NCBI GenBank assembly: GCA_030844895.1 | Contig: CM061228.1 | Coordinates: 51,387,081 to 51,451,080, forward strand | DNA length: 64,000 nt | Direction: 5' to 3' | Source: Ambrosia x helenae | Lineage: Eukaryota > Streptophyta > Magnoliopsida > Asterales > Asteraceae | Shown here: piece by piece, positions 48,550 to 59,315 of the stretch | Position numbering within the stretch: position 1 is the stretch's first letter | Layout: the number at the start of each line of letters is the position of its first letter | The notes under the pieces: model-generated | What the model was told of the DNA's origin: nothing | The model's database searches: none | Seen by the model: the letters and a program-made list of their open reading frames with translations, nothing else | Program-made: the position numbers and the translations under genes

Positions 48550-49829
48550 CAAAAAAAAAAAATTTAAGTTAATATAATTCAGAGAGTTATAAAACCATTT
48601 TATATTTCCATAAAATCGTTTATTATTGTTTTTAATAATTAATCCTTGTTTTATCCATAAATAATTCATTATGAATAAGATTTTAATCATTTTTATACCA
48701 AAATTATTTTTAACATTTTATAACAGGAATATAAATTTTATTTTTAGAAAAGTTAAAAATTAATATTTTAGACTTAATAAAAGTAATTATTTACTTTAAA
48801 CAATAAATTGGTTTATTACCAATAATATAAAAATGATTTTTCAAAAATTATATTTATGATATATCAATTAATAACAATCTTTCTTATCAAAGTTCGTACA
48901 AGTATTCACATTCTCTTGTTACATTAAATATTTATAAAACAATTTGATATCAATTAACAATTATTTCAAAATTGTTATTATTTTCAAGCAAAATTTATGC
49001 CCAAACTAGAACCTTAGAATGCCTTAAACTTAGACACATAGATAAAATTAAGTCCCTAGCCTAATAGTCCTTTTATTTAAATTAGGCTAAACATCCCGGG
49101 ATTCATTGCCATTATTGTCAAGCTTTAACACAAATCAACAAGTTTTCAAGGTAAGTTTACATAGCCTCTTTTTACTGTTTTACATTTTGGGTTGAAACAT
49201 GTTTAAACATTTTAGACTCAATAGCAATTACTTAGGCTCAGTATGTTGAAACTTGTTGACTCATTTTGACTTGTTAGTTTATGTAACAAAAGATATAGTA
49301 CAATCATTAACATTGATCACACCGCCTATTTAGATTATAGCGCTATAGGTATGACAAACCCCACCCCCCGAATAAATTCACGGATAATAAAAAAACAGTT
49401 ACATTTTTGCTAACTCGTTGAGTTAGGTATCAGTCGACACGAGGTTTGATTGTACACAGACGCATTGTTACATGTGTGACTCATCCTCACAGGTTACATT
49501 TGATATATCTTTGACTATGATTATTATACAAAATACGCTTTTCTATTACTTGCAAAACCTATGTATTTCTCACCAACTATTAATAGTTGACCCTCCATTT
49601 TTCCAACTTAACATGTTTTAGGATTTTTGTCGCATGGAGAATTTTGGAGACTATGGACATTTTGGATGCTTGAAGCCTTAGAACATAAATTGAGATTGTT
49701 ATATTTTGCTTATGTTGTAGTTGTTTTTACAAAATTTGAAGTAATAAAATATAGTTTAGTACCATGAGATATTGAACAACCGTCACTACACGGCACCCCG
49801 ATGTTTTCGTCATCGGTTGGGGTGTTACA
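48550..49829 (+). mobile_element. LTR, probably solo, of the gag-only gypsy family
   Basis: It parallels the LTR at 34820-36079, including GCTAAGG..TGAGTTTACATAGCC, TTATAGCGCTATAGG, CACCAACT and the ending CATCGGTTGGGGTGTTACA. No primer site or body follows. The left edge is approximate and no target duplication could be found. Confidence 0.65.
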
Positions 49830-50225
49830 AAACAACTTATTGGCTATTTATTGATAGGTTTCCAGTAGTCAGAACTTGATCATTAGCACGCCTGGTATAA
49901 CATTTAATTAACGCAACCTAAGGTGAGTTTTACGGCCCCTTTTATTGTTTTTCTGTTGGGGAAGAAACATGTACGCAAACACAGAACCTAGTAGATCACA
50001 TTCATACTATTATATCACTTGTGTACTGAGCAACTCATCAAAAGTCCTTCGAACAGTTGGAACCTTGAATATATGGAACATATCAGGGAAATGTGAATAG
50101 ATTTATTGAGTCTGACAAACCACACTTCTGTCGGTTGGAGGTCCAACAGGTGCATATTGTCTTAAGCAACATACGTCACCGGGTGATGCCGTGACAGGAA
50201 CAAAGGAAAACATTATAAATAGTTA

Positions 50226-50506
50226 TGTAACACCCTGCCCTCTCACCACCAATATTGTCCGCTATGCCCCGATGGGTTGCCCATCCAGAGCTCACAGATT
50301 TTTTTTTGGTTGCCCCGATGGAGACTTCCCAGGAGGTCACCCATCCTGATACTACTCACACCTGAGCACGCTTAACTGTGAGTTCTCCTCTCATCCACTA
50401 ACATTAAGCCCCAAAACGCGTTGGTGATTTAAGAGACATTGGATTACATATAAACCAAGGATCTCTCCTGGCCACGACCGATGTGGGATTTTCCTGGGGT
50501 GTCACA
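50226..50506 (-). mobile_element. Solo LTR of a Cassandra-type TRIM retrotransposon
   Basis: 281 bp bounded by TGTAACACCC and GGGGTGTCACA, with a perfect 5 bp target duplication AGTTA (50221-50225 and 50507-50511). On the minus strand it reads CCACATCGGTCGTGGCCAGG..., then a 5S rRNA-like block. Cassandra elements are known to carry 5S rRNA sequence in their LTRs. No internal region or second LTR is present, so it is a solo LTR. Confidence 0.9.
50321..50394 (-). ncRNA. 5S rRNA-like segment within the Cassandra LTR
   Basis: On the minus strand the block contains AACTCACAGTTAAGCGTGCT and GGATGGGTGACCTCCTGGGA. These match the central and 3' part of plant 5S rRNA, including the Pol III internal control region. 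It is not a full 5S gene: the 5' third is altered. It may serve as the element's Pol III promoter. Confidence 0.85.
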
Positions 50507-50982
50507 AGTTAACAATGGTTCATAACGCTTAAGTAACTTATACAATGTCTAGCTAGCATTAGATATAATATGTAACTCATGTGGATCTAGTGAACAAACA
50601 GTTTTCATCGCAAATAGTAAAACCTATGAATTCACCAACATTATATGTTGACACATTTTAACATGTTTTCTCAGGTCGCTAAGGTAGCAACAGCCAGGTG
50701 CACGAGGAGTCGCACTGCATGCATAAGTAATGTTTTGGGTTGTTTAAAACACATTGATACTTTTCGTATGTTGTCGGTTATTTGGCATTGTGGGCGAACT
50801 CTTTTAACTTTTTTTTTGTTATAAATTTGCTTCCGTTGTACTTATAAGAACTTAAAACTATTTTGGTTTGTCTAAGTTGATTTTCGATTATATAGAAGTC
50901 GTTTATGTGACTGTTGACCGAATCCTGTCGTGTCACTCGCCTCGTGGTAAAACCCCGCATGTGGTATTTTGAGGGTGTGACA

Positions 50983-51480
50983 GGTGACCGTTGTGGAGTG
51001 GTCATAGTGAGGTGGTGGTGGTTTAGATGTGATTTTGGGTGTGGTGAGGCAACGCTGGTGCGATGGTGGTGCAGTGCTGTTGTGAGGTGAGGTGGTGCAA
51101 TGATGGTCGTCGGTGATGAAGTAGTGGTGTAGAGGAAGACTGAGAGTAGAGAGAAAATATAGAAAGTGAAAGATGCTTTATGTGAATGAAGATGTGTGTG
51201 TGTGTGCGTGCTCGCGTGTGTGCGTGTGTGTATTTATATATATTAATAAAAAACTATTATGTAAGTACTATATGCATTAAAGTGTTGTACCTATATGTAA
51301 AATAACTGAAATACCCTTATACTTAACTAACTAACTTGTTGGATGGTGTCTAGAATGTGTACTCAATATGTATGTTAATTTCTAGCTAGGGGCTCAAATA
51401 GTTAAAATTCTGAACTTTGGATTCAAATAGTTGAAACTACTATGACACAGAAACATAAATAGTAATTCTCTCTAAATTAT
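50983..51480. repeat. GTGGTG-rich sequence, (TG)n microsatellite and dispersed repeat
   Basis: GGTGGTGG/GGTGGTGC-rich DNA (50995-51130) leads to a GA-rich stretch and a (TG)n/(CG) alternating run at 51192-51231. The AT-rich module also seen at 48300-48545 follows. I see no coding potential. Confidence 0.5.
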
Positions 51481-52805
51481 TACATGTATATAATAATAGT
51501 TATTAGTGACTTAGGAATAGTGTGAACCATTGTTTTTTAGTTTTCTTTTTTTATTTGTCTTTTTGTGTACCTCAATCTTTCAACTTTCAGCGTTATTTAC
51601 ACCCTTCTAATGTCATTTTGAAACTCTAGAATTTTAGGTGCTTATTTTTATGTAAGTTGGCCAAATACATTTTCATGTTTATTTTTATGCACGTTTTCGG
51701 TTGGTCAACGTTTTGACATAAATTTTGTTCGTCAACTAGTCGAATAAATTATAATACATTTTCATTAGTAGGTATATGTTCGAGTTAATTTACGTTTTGA
51801 CTTGCCAAACACATGCTTTAACTTAAAAATCATTATTTTTTTACGTGCTGATTTTTAAGTATGATTCGACATAAATCCAAGTTTGTTTACGTTTTAAAGT
51901 AATTTTTCTCGGTAATGAGTCAGGTCAAATATGATGCATTTTCGTGCTTATTTTTATGTTGGTTTTCAGTTGGTCTACATTTTTACGTAAATTTTGTTCA
52001 AAATTAGTCGGGTCAAATATTTAATAGTATAAGTACGAGTTACTTTGACGCTACAAGTTAAAATACTAGTTTTACTAATTTTGGAATGCACCGTTATGAG
52101 TGCATATTTTTATATACTTTTAGATATAACTTTTATTTGAATATACCATTGCAACAACTTTATTTCAACCTATATGTTTTGAAGTAAACATTACTCAAAA
52201 CCGATTTGTTGCGAGGTGCGAACAAAACCGTGTAAAATACAATATGTTTTTTTTTTTGCATTTTCTGCGATGTATCAAGGATACCGATTGAGTTTCTTAC
52301 GAGTTATGAACTGAAATGATACCAATCGAATAACCGTCACATCGCGTGAGAAATGTAAAAAAAAAAAAAAATCAGTACTGACCACCACAAAACGCTGGTA
52401 TGTCTACGACCCTAATTTATTAAGAGGAGGGCAACATACGACGACCACGACGACTTATCTGCGTGTTGACTAGAGTCATAGTTACCCGTGTGATGCCGCA
52501 GGTCGTAGTAGTTACTCGTATGCTGTCGTGGGATGCGGTTTATACCTGTGCGTTGCCACAAGACATGGTTTGAACTCCGCATATATTGAAACAGAAAGGC
52601 TAATGTTCTCGAATAAATGTTTTGTTGCTAATATAATTCCAGTTACAATTGATTTGGCTATCTTGTTGAGAAAACAACAAATACGAATACGGTATCGGTA
52701 ATGATATTAAAACACCACTGGTTCATTTCTCCTCAATAAAGAAGAATATGACTGATAGTGAATCGACACCAAAAGTAACGATTCGGTATGAAATATTTTT
52801 AATAA

Positions 52806-52834
<29 letters not shown>
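51481..52834. other. AT-rich intergenic DNA, nothing recognised
   Basis: Both strands lack ORFs of note. There are poly-T and poly-A runs (52247-52258, 52358-52371) and an (AAT)n tract at 52806-52838. I see no element boundary or gene signal that I can support. Confidence 0.5.
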
Positions 52835-52839
<5 letters not shown>

Positions 52840-52852
52840 TCTATACATATAA

Positions 52853-53349
52853 TAATCTATACATATAATAAATCAAAGCCATTTTAATGACATGACACTC
52901 AAAGAGGCATTCTCTTCTTTGAGTGTGTCATGTGTCATCCCATGTGACATTGAGATATTTTAGGGAAAAAAATAATTTAAAAACAAAATTGGATTTTTCA
53001 CCCTCGTGTTTCCTCTCATAACTTTTAAACGTTAATATATTTTATATACGAGATTTTTTAAAGAAAAAAATTACACCAAATTAACGAGCGTTTTATTATC
53101 TCTTCAACGAGTACCATAGTGCTATATAAAAAACGGAGAAAAAAACAACTATTTTTTGTAACCCGACAGGTATTGTGTCAGATTTGGAATTAGTTTAAAA
53201 AAAATTGTGGGTTTGGGTCGGACCTGGGATTAGGTGATACCCGACCCCATTACCCTTTTTTATATTAGAATATGATAACTTATAGCAGATATTTGTTTAT
53301 AATAATAATAAAAAAATTGTGGGTTTGGGTCGGACCTGGGTAAAAGCTA
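52853..53349 (+). mobile_element. Possible short Helitron upstream of the MADS gene
   Basis: It starts TCTATACATATAATAAATCAAAG after an A/T context, a form typical of plant Helitron 5' ends. It contains a strong inverted repeat (GACACTCAAAGA ... TCTTTGAGTGTGTC, 52893-52930). A direct repeat of about 29 bases (GTGGGTTTGGGTCGGACCTGGG) occurs at 53206-53231 and 53318-53340. It may end at CTAG|T near 53349. No TIR or target duplication was found, as expected for Helitrons. The end call is weak. Confidence 0.35.
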
Positions 53350-53399
53350 GTTAATAATATATGGCGGTGTGTTTTAACCACGTGCCAAAATGATAGGAT

Positions 53400-53583
53400 T
53401 ATTTAAAGTAGGAGCTGGCATTGTAGGTATGGTCGTGGTTGGCAATGTATATTTATTTACTTACGTCAATCACTGTTCGCCTGTTCGGTGACAAATAAAT
53501 AGAGACAAAGAGATAGAGATAGACCCCAACGGAAGTTGAAAAGCTAGGTGCAGACGGTTCGGCGGTAGAGTTACTAACGAATA
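53400..53583 (+). promoter_or_regulatory. Likely core promoter and 5' UTR of the MADS gene
   Basis: A TATA-like stretch TATATTTATTTAC (53447-53459) or CAAATAAATAG (53491-53501) precedes a purine-rich GAGATAGAGATAG tract and the ATG at 53584. Only sequence composition supports this; no cap site can be seen. Confidence 0.35.
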
Positions 53584-53765
53584 ATGGGTCGAAGAAAGCT
53601 TGAAATAAAACGGATCGAAGACAAGAATAGCAGGTTAGTCACCTTCTCCAAGAGAAGATCAGGACTCTTCAACAAAGCACGCCATCTTTCTGTCCTCTGT
53701 GAAGCAGATGTTGCTGTCATCGTCTTCTCCGCTCGTGGAAAGCTTTATGAATTTTCTAGCAGCAG
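53584..53765 (+). CDS. MADS gene exon 1 (MADS domain)
   Basis: 182 bp encode 60 residues plus two bases. The start MGRRKLEIKRIE is the canonical MADS N terminus. The donor CAG|GTGATT follows after FSSS. All DNA-contacting Arg/Lys positions of the N-terminal arm and helix appear intact. Confidence 0.92.
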
Positions 53766-55568
53766 GTGATTAACTATTCCATCGTTATATATATAAAATA
53801 AAATATGTGATTTTATGAATACTGTTATTTTTGTGATTGAATGAAGTGTGTAGGGCAATAATATGTGATTTTATGTGTAGCTTGTTGTTTTACATATAGG
53901 GTTGAGATGTGATGTTGTAGTACTTGGTTTCTTATACAACAAGTTTGGAAATTAATTAGGAGGTACAACAACTTTAGCACCATAGCTAATAGTTGATGGG
54001 TTTTTTTTTTTTCTAGAAATACATAACTGTAACATTGGACAAGGTTATAAGGGTAATCTAGGATTTTTGGTAACTAACCCGCCTATATACCATTCCAATT
54101 CTTTCTGGTTTTGGTTTTACTCGGTAAATCGCCGTCTAGGAAACTACGTTTGCTGCCAAGCCATCTCCGACTCCTTGAACGAGGGGATGAAAGGCATGAA
54201 CTAATCTACAGAAATTGTAACAAAAAATCTTGAAACTAATTAATTAATTAATTATTAAAATCCAGTTTCTTTTAGGTATAGTTTGTAGGAATTAATGTAA
54301 GGTGGATCCATCTTGTTGGATTACCTAGGTGAACAAGACTCGTTTAATCTATGACTTGTGATAAAAGAGAAGCTCAAGATACAAGATCAAATGGTGAGAT
54401 GAATATTAAACTATATAGCCTTTTTATGTGCTCTAATGCACATGCAACTTGTGTCACATTTGTCCCATTCACCCAATAATTGGCGGCCCTATTTCTTAAT
54501 TGTTTGGAACCATATGAAATACCCTCCAAATACCCCAAACCAACATCCATGCCTCATTTCTCTTAGAGGTAAAGGAAATGTATTTGAAGAAGTGTTCTTG
54601 GAGCTACAATTTACTTCTTCATAAGTAGTCCATGTTCAAGGCCCCAAACCTCTATCCATGCCTAATTTTCTATAATAGGCCAAAATCTATTTGAAGACAT
54701 GTTCTTGGAGTCACAGTTTACTTCTTTCACCTTTTAGCTTGAAAGAAGTGACTTCTTATCAGCAAAGAAGAAACTTTAACCAATAAAAGCATAAATGATT
54801 ATAAGACAGCTCAAGCCTCAAGATGTATCATATGTGTTATTTTGTTCTGGTTGTACGGAAAAGATATTTCTAGCTTCTTGTAGGAGTTTTAATAATAAAT
54901 CTCACACCTTGATGAACTTGGTTTGGGCACATGTTTCGGCCTCTAAGTTTTAGTTTTTGATTTTATGGTTTCCCTCTTTTATTAACCATTGGTTTAAGGA
55001 TGACAATACGCATGACGACTTTCGGTATTTCTATGTACCCCTTACACATTACCCGTTTGGATCATGGGTATACCCGTTTATGGTTTTGTGTGGTTAACAA
55101 TATCCGGTTAGGGTCCATTACCCATAGTTCCATTTTACACTCACTTTAATAACCACTTCAAATATAAAATATTGGTTTTAAAATTTATCTAATTAATTAT
55201 AATAAATTTTAGTTTTCTGTCAATTTAAGATATTATTTATCGATGTTTTATAAGATCATATAACATTTTATTGTATGTATTCAATTCGTGGACAACCCTT
55301 ATGATCTACACACTAATTAGTACTGACACATATAATAGCTCAAAATGCATTGTATAAGTTAGTTTCAGGTCTACTCGTATACAAACTCATCAAGTAACAT
55401 GTTCATAAAACATTGCACATATTCTAATCAATGCATGTTATACAAAAGAAACTGGATTTTAATAATTAATGCATGTGGCACTCTTGAAGATACTTGAATT
55501 CATGCATTTTGCATGTTATACAAATTACCTCTAACCGTTCAATCTTCTCTTAATTACTACTTTTTCAG
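53766..55568 (+). other. MADS gene intron 1
   Basis: 1.8 kb. It holds an imperfect tandem duplication (about 54537-54620 and 54640-54730, TATTTGAAGA..TGTTCTTGGAG). At 54990-55140 it holds an ACCCGTTT/GGGTATACCCG-rich patch that resembles degraded hAT MITE ends. The short ORF 54436-54624 falls in the duplication and looks non-coding. In FLC genes intron 1 carries regulatory sites; nothing of that sort can be identified here by eye. Confidence 0.6.
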
Positions 55569-55650
55569 TGTGGAGCATATTCTTTCTAGATATCAGAAAA
55601 GTTGCCTCGAATCAAGAGAGATAACCACCAACGAAGCGGGTGAAGACATA
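55569..55650 (+). CDS. MADS gene exon 2 (I region)
   Basis: 82 bp between TTTTTCAG and GTAAGC. It encodes VEHILSRYQKSCLESREITT..., continuing the frame of exon 1, and ends on a codon boundary. Confidence 0.85.
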
Positions 55651-55757
55651 GTAAGCAACAATTTGTTTAAAGAGCTATATGTTCTTTATCATGCTAACAT
55701 TAGTGTTACCTGTGTAATGTGCTGATCATTCAATGAGCCTATTAACTTTTCTTGCAG

Positions 55758-57192
55758 TGCAAAAGATTCCAAACATGTAAAGAGCTTCTACAGACGGTGG
55801 ACAGGGAATCATTTACATAAATGGTGGAGTTATTTTTTTAGAAATTACTTTTAGGGGGTATTGGGTAAAAAAATCAAAAATGGAGATGCCTTATAACCAA
55901 TTGGCGGTATCAAAAAAATTAAAGTAGATGCCGCCGAACCATTTGGCGGTATCACTTTATTTTGTTAGATGCCGCCGAACCATTTGGCGGTATCACTTTA
56001 TAGTTTATAGTAATTGACCAACAAGTCCTTGTAGTTTATAGTAATTGACCAACAAGTCCAATATATTGAGAAATCAAGCAAGAAAGTTATAACTCCATAT
56101 TTATTTTTCATGTGATGATATTATTATCATTATTTAGTATTTAATAAAAGTTAAAAGGTAAATTTGATGATATATGGACAAAGATATGATAATCCTACAA
56201 TCAAACTTAGTAAAAATATTTAGAAAACTAGTTTTAGCTCTTTATAAATACTTGTTTTTAGTGAATTATTCATGAATATAAATGTATACATAGCTTTATA
56301 TTCTTCAAATGAAAAAAATAAGAAATGTTGATCAGTCGATTCCAAGTTTAACATGGTTAAAGTCGAGTTTGAACCAGGTTGTGTATTTTAAGTCGTCCAT
56401 ACTAGCCGACTTTCTTATGTTTGAGAATTATCGTAGGTTTAAACTGTTTATAAACCCTAGTGTGATTTGGCAAAAGAAGATATCGGTTGGTTCGACATAA
56501 ACTAAATAGTGGTTATGGATCAACAAGTCTGTGTCAATTTATTAATAAAACAAATTAATGTACTAAATATGGTTAAAACAATAATAAAACAAATCAAGAC
56601 GCTATGAATATTAAAATAATAATACATTAAATTATTTTTAGCATGTTTGATTCCTACATGTAATGTAAGTTATAAACTTATAATTTTATAGATTTAGTAC
56701 TGTAAGTGTTACGGACTGATATATTCACTAAAAACAAGTATTTATAAAGAGCTAAAACTAGTTTTCTAAATATTTTTACTAAGTTTGATTGTAGGATTAT
56801 TATATCTTTGTCCATATATCATCAAATTTACCTTTTAACTTTTATTAAATACTAAATAATGATAATAATATCATCACATGAAAAATAAATATGGAGTTAT
56901 AACTTTCTTGCTTGATTTCTCAATATATTGGACTTGTTGGTCAATTACTATAAACTACAAGGACTTGTTGGTCAATTACTATAAACTATAAAGTGATACC
57001 GCCAAATGGTTCGGCGGCATCTAACAAAATAAAGTGATACCGCCAAATGGTTCGGCGGCATCTACTTTAATTTTTTTGATACCGCCAATTGGTTATAAGG
57101 CATCTCCATTTTTGATTTTTTTACCCAATACCCCCTAAAAGTAATTTCTAAAAAAATAACTCCACCATTTATGTAAATGATTCGGTGGACAG
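55758..57192 (+). CDS. MADS gene exon 3, split by a foldback insertion
   Basis: The ancestral exon is 47 bp, CTTGCAG|TGCAAAAGATTCC ... GTGGACAG|GT, encoding CKRFQTCKELLQTVD. It is present to 55804. Its last bases are duplicated at 57184-57192, where the original donor CAG|GTAATA survives. The left copy reads CAG|GG and has lost the donor GT. As it stands the exon would contain the whole 1.38 kb element and reach a stop eight codons after GTG GAC. Confidence 0.8.
55806..57183. mobile_element. Foldback (Mutator-like) element in exon 3
   Basis: 1378 bp with near-identical inverted arms of about 460 bp (55806-56266 and 56723-57183), starting GAATCATTTACATAAATGG and ending in its complement. The 10 bp target duplication GGTGGACAGG (55796-55805, 57184-57193) is the length made by Mutator-type transposases. 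Each arm contains two tandem copies of a unit with GCCGCCGAACCATTTGGCGG, itself palindromic. The 456 bp spacer is AT-rich and has no transposase, only a small ORF. The transcript would fold into a long hairpin. Confidence 0.9.
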
Positions 57193-57345
57193 GTAATATA
57201 CTTTGCAAGAGTTTGCATACGCATATATTTAATGGTAGGAACAAGGTCGAACAAACAATGTAAAGCAAGACCATAATGGTTTATATATGGAAATTGGCCC
57301 CTTAATAAGGATCAAGTAGAGGTGAAGATTGAACTCTTTGCACAG

Positions 57346-57445
57346 GCTAGCTGAAATGGATAACGCCGATGAGCTCTCTGTGAACGACATGACACAACTA
57401 GAACAAGAACTTCATGCTGCTCTCATGCACACACGATTAAGAAAG
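57346..57445 (+). CDS. MADS gene exon 4 (K domain)
   Basis: 100 bp between TTTGCACAG and GTGATT. It encodes LAEMDNADELSVNDMTQLEQ and the following HAALMHTRLRK, the typical K-box of FLC-like proteins. Confidence 0.9.
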
Positions 57446-58516
57446 GTGATTATATTCAATTTTGTTTCTAGGCTCTTCTATCATTGTATGTGTTGGTTTG
57501 AATAATCTTACATTATACGCCTAGTTATTCTGTTTTTCTACTCTCTTGAAAACTTCGGAGATCATCTACCATGGTCATCTTTTGGTCATTATGCTGAATT
57601 TTTAAGGCTCTGTTAACTCAGTCATATATATTGTGGATGGATGTTGAAGATAAAGATATATTCAATGATCCGTGTATTTTTTGATATGAAGAAATGAAGA
57701 TTATGAGACTAGAATAAGAGGTTCATGTAATCATGTTCAGTTCTAAAAGTGTGCATCTTGTATTAGTAAAGTTTGCTAAACTAGAAGATTCAAAACTATT
57801 TTGCACAGCAATATTGGGGCAATACTTGTATGGTCAATGGTTTTTTATTGAAGGATATATAGTGCTAATGCTGCTAGTAGCAGAGCATATGCTATGTATG
57901 TAGTAGTGAATTTATTTAATGTGCTCAAGGTAGTGGGTCCTTAGAAATATGTATTGGCTAAGATTTTTTTTATGTACTATATGATTAAATTTTGATGGCC
58001 TGTCATTAGTCTTCACCGAAACAAATTAAGTTCTTAAATTGTCTACAATGACTAGGTCCTAGGTGCATTTATTTATGGGTGTAGCATAAATTTACAAATC
58101 TGCGTCTCAACTCCTAGGCCATCAAGGAGCAATACGGTGCATTTAGTCATGTATGTGGCATAATTAGTTGAAGCATTATTAGTTACATCTACCCTATCAC
58201 CGACTAACTTTTCATTAAGGACTTAAGGTGCAATGCAAGACGAATAAATGTGTCGTCATAGGAGCACTAGGTGCTCGGGCGAGGCCTAGGCATGCTAGAC
58301 ACACGCAATCTGACTAATAAAGTGTTGAGGTTAGCTTCTTGGTTCAGGTGCAGACGAGCAGTTCAGCTGTCACGGAGAAAAAAGGTTCTATACGAACCAA
58401 AAAGTGTGGCCAACAAAAAGTCTTTGTCAACCTCAAATGGGGTTTTAAGCCCAACAAAAAATAATGGCCCAACAAGCTTATGCTTTCTTGTTTTAACATT
58501 CCCTTATTCGTTACAT

Positions 58517-59315
58517 GAAGCAATGTGGGAACAAAATGAACGACGCGAACACAATTTTTTGTTCGTTTAATTAAACGAATGAACATGAACACGCGTTTTG
58601 TCCGTTCATTTATGTTCGTTTATGTTTGTTCATTTATGTTCGTTTATTTTTGTTCGTTTATGTTCGCTTAATTAAACTTATCTTTAGTTTTTTATTTCTT
58701 TCCTTTTGTTAAGTATCTTAATTCATATGTTCTAAAACTTAACCCTAACCCTAACATTCTAACCATATAACTTATTAGCCCACTCTCCACACTTCACAGC
58801 CACACCTCCTTTCTTCTCCACACCCCACAACCCTACCTTCTTCTACTTCCGGCCGACCACCTCCACAACCCCGTCTCCACTCTCTAGCCTCCACAACGTC
58901 ACCGGCCCCTTCATCCCCGTCTCCACAGACCACAGCGCTGCCGTATTTCTTATCCTCATCTCCACTTTGTAAGTTTTTTTTCGTTATTTCTTAGTATGTT
59001 TCATATTGTTAGAACTTTAATTGATCATTTGTGCTCATTTATAACTCGTTTTTGTTTATCTTCATTTGTGTCCGTTTATGTTCGTTTATCTTCACTTGTG
59101 TTCATTTATATTGATCATTTGTGTTTGTTTATGTTCATGAACTAGTTATTTAGGTTTTAAATGAACGAACATAAACAAACACGAACACGGCAAATTTCTT
59201 AATGAACGAACACGAACACAAAAATGTGTTCGATTATGTGTTCGCGTTCGGTTAAAGTTAAGTGAACAAACACGAACATGCCTTTGTTTGTGTTCGTTCG
59301 GTTCGTTTACAGGCC
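58517..59315. mobile_element. Probable non-autonomous hAT-like element in intron 4
   Basis: Both ends are packed with inverted GTTCGTTTA/TAAACGAAC motifs: left 58555-58680 and right 59155-59310, ending GGTTCGTTTACAGGCC. The interior (58740-58980) is C-rich with CACAACC and ACCCTAACCCTAAC and has no ORF. A clear left terminus and target duplication were not found. Confidence 0.5.

Larger units (their letters stand above)
49830..50982 (+). mobile_element. Fragment of another gypsy LTR, interrupted by a Cassandra LTR
   Basis: It has the common gypsy LTR layout: GGTGAGTTTTACGGCCCC near 49921, CCTATGAATTCACCAACATT near 50622, and the end GAGGGTGTGACA at 50982. The left end merges with the solo LTR at 49829. 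The solo Cassandra LTR at 50226-50506 is inserted in it. Confidence 0.55.

Noticed and set aside
50321..50394. Possible functional 5S rRNA gene
   Set aside because: Only the central and 3' portion resembles 5S rRNA, and it sits inside a 281 bp LTR with a target duplication.
57062..57274. 70-codon minus-strand ORF
   Set aside because: Lies in the inverted arm of the foldback element and intron 3; no similarity to a transposase.
58740..58765. Interstitial telomere repeat (ACCCTAACCCTAAC)
   Set aside because: Only two to three units and not the exact plant repeat CCCTAAA; too short to call.
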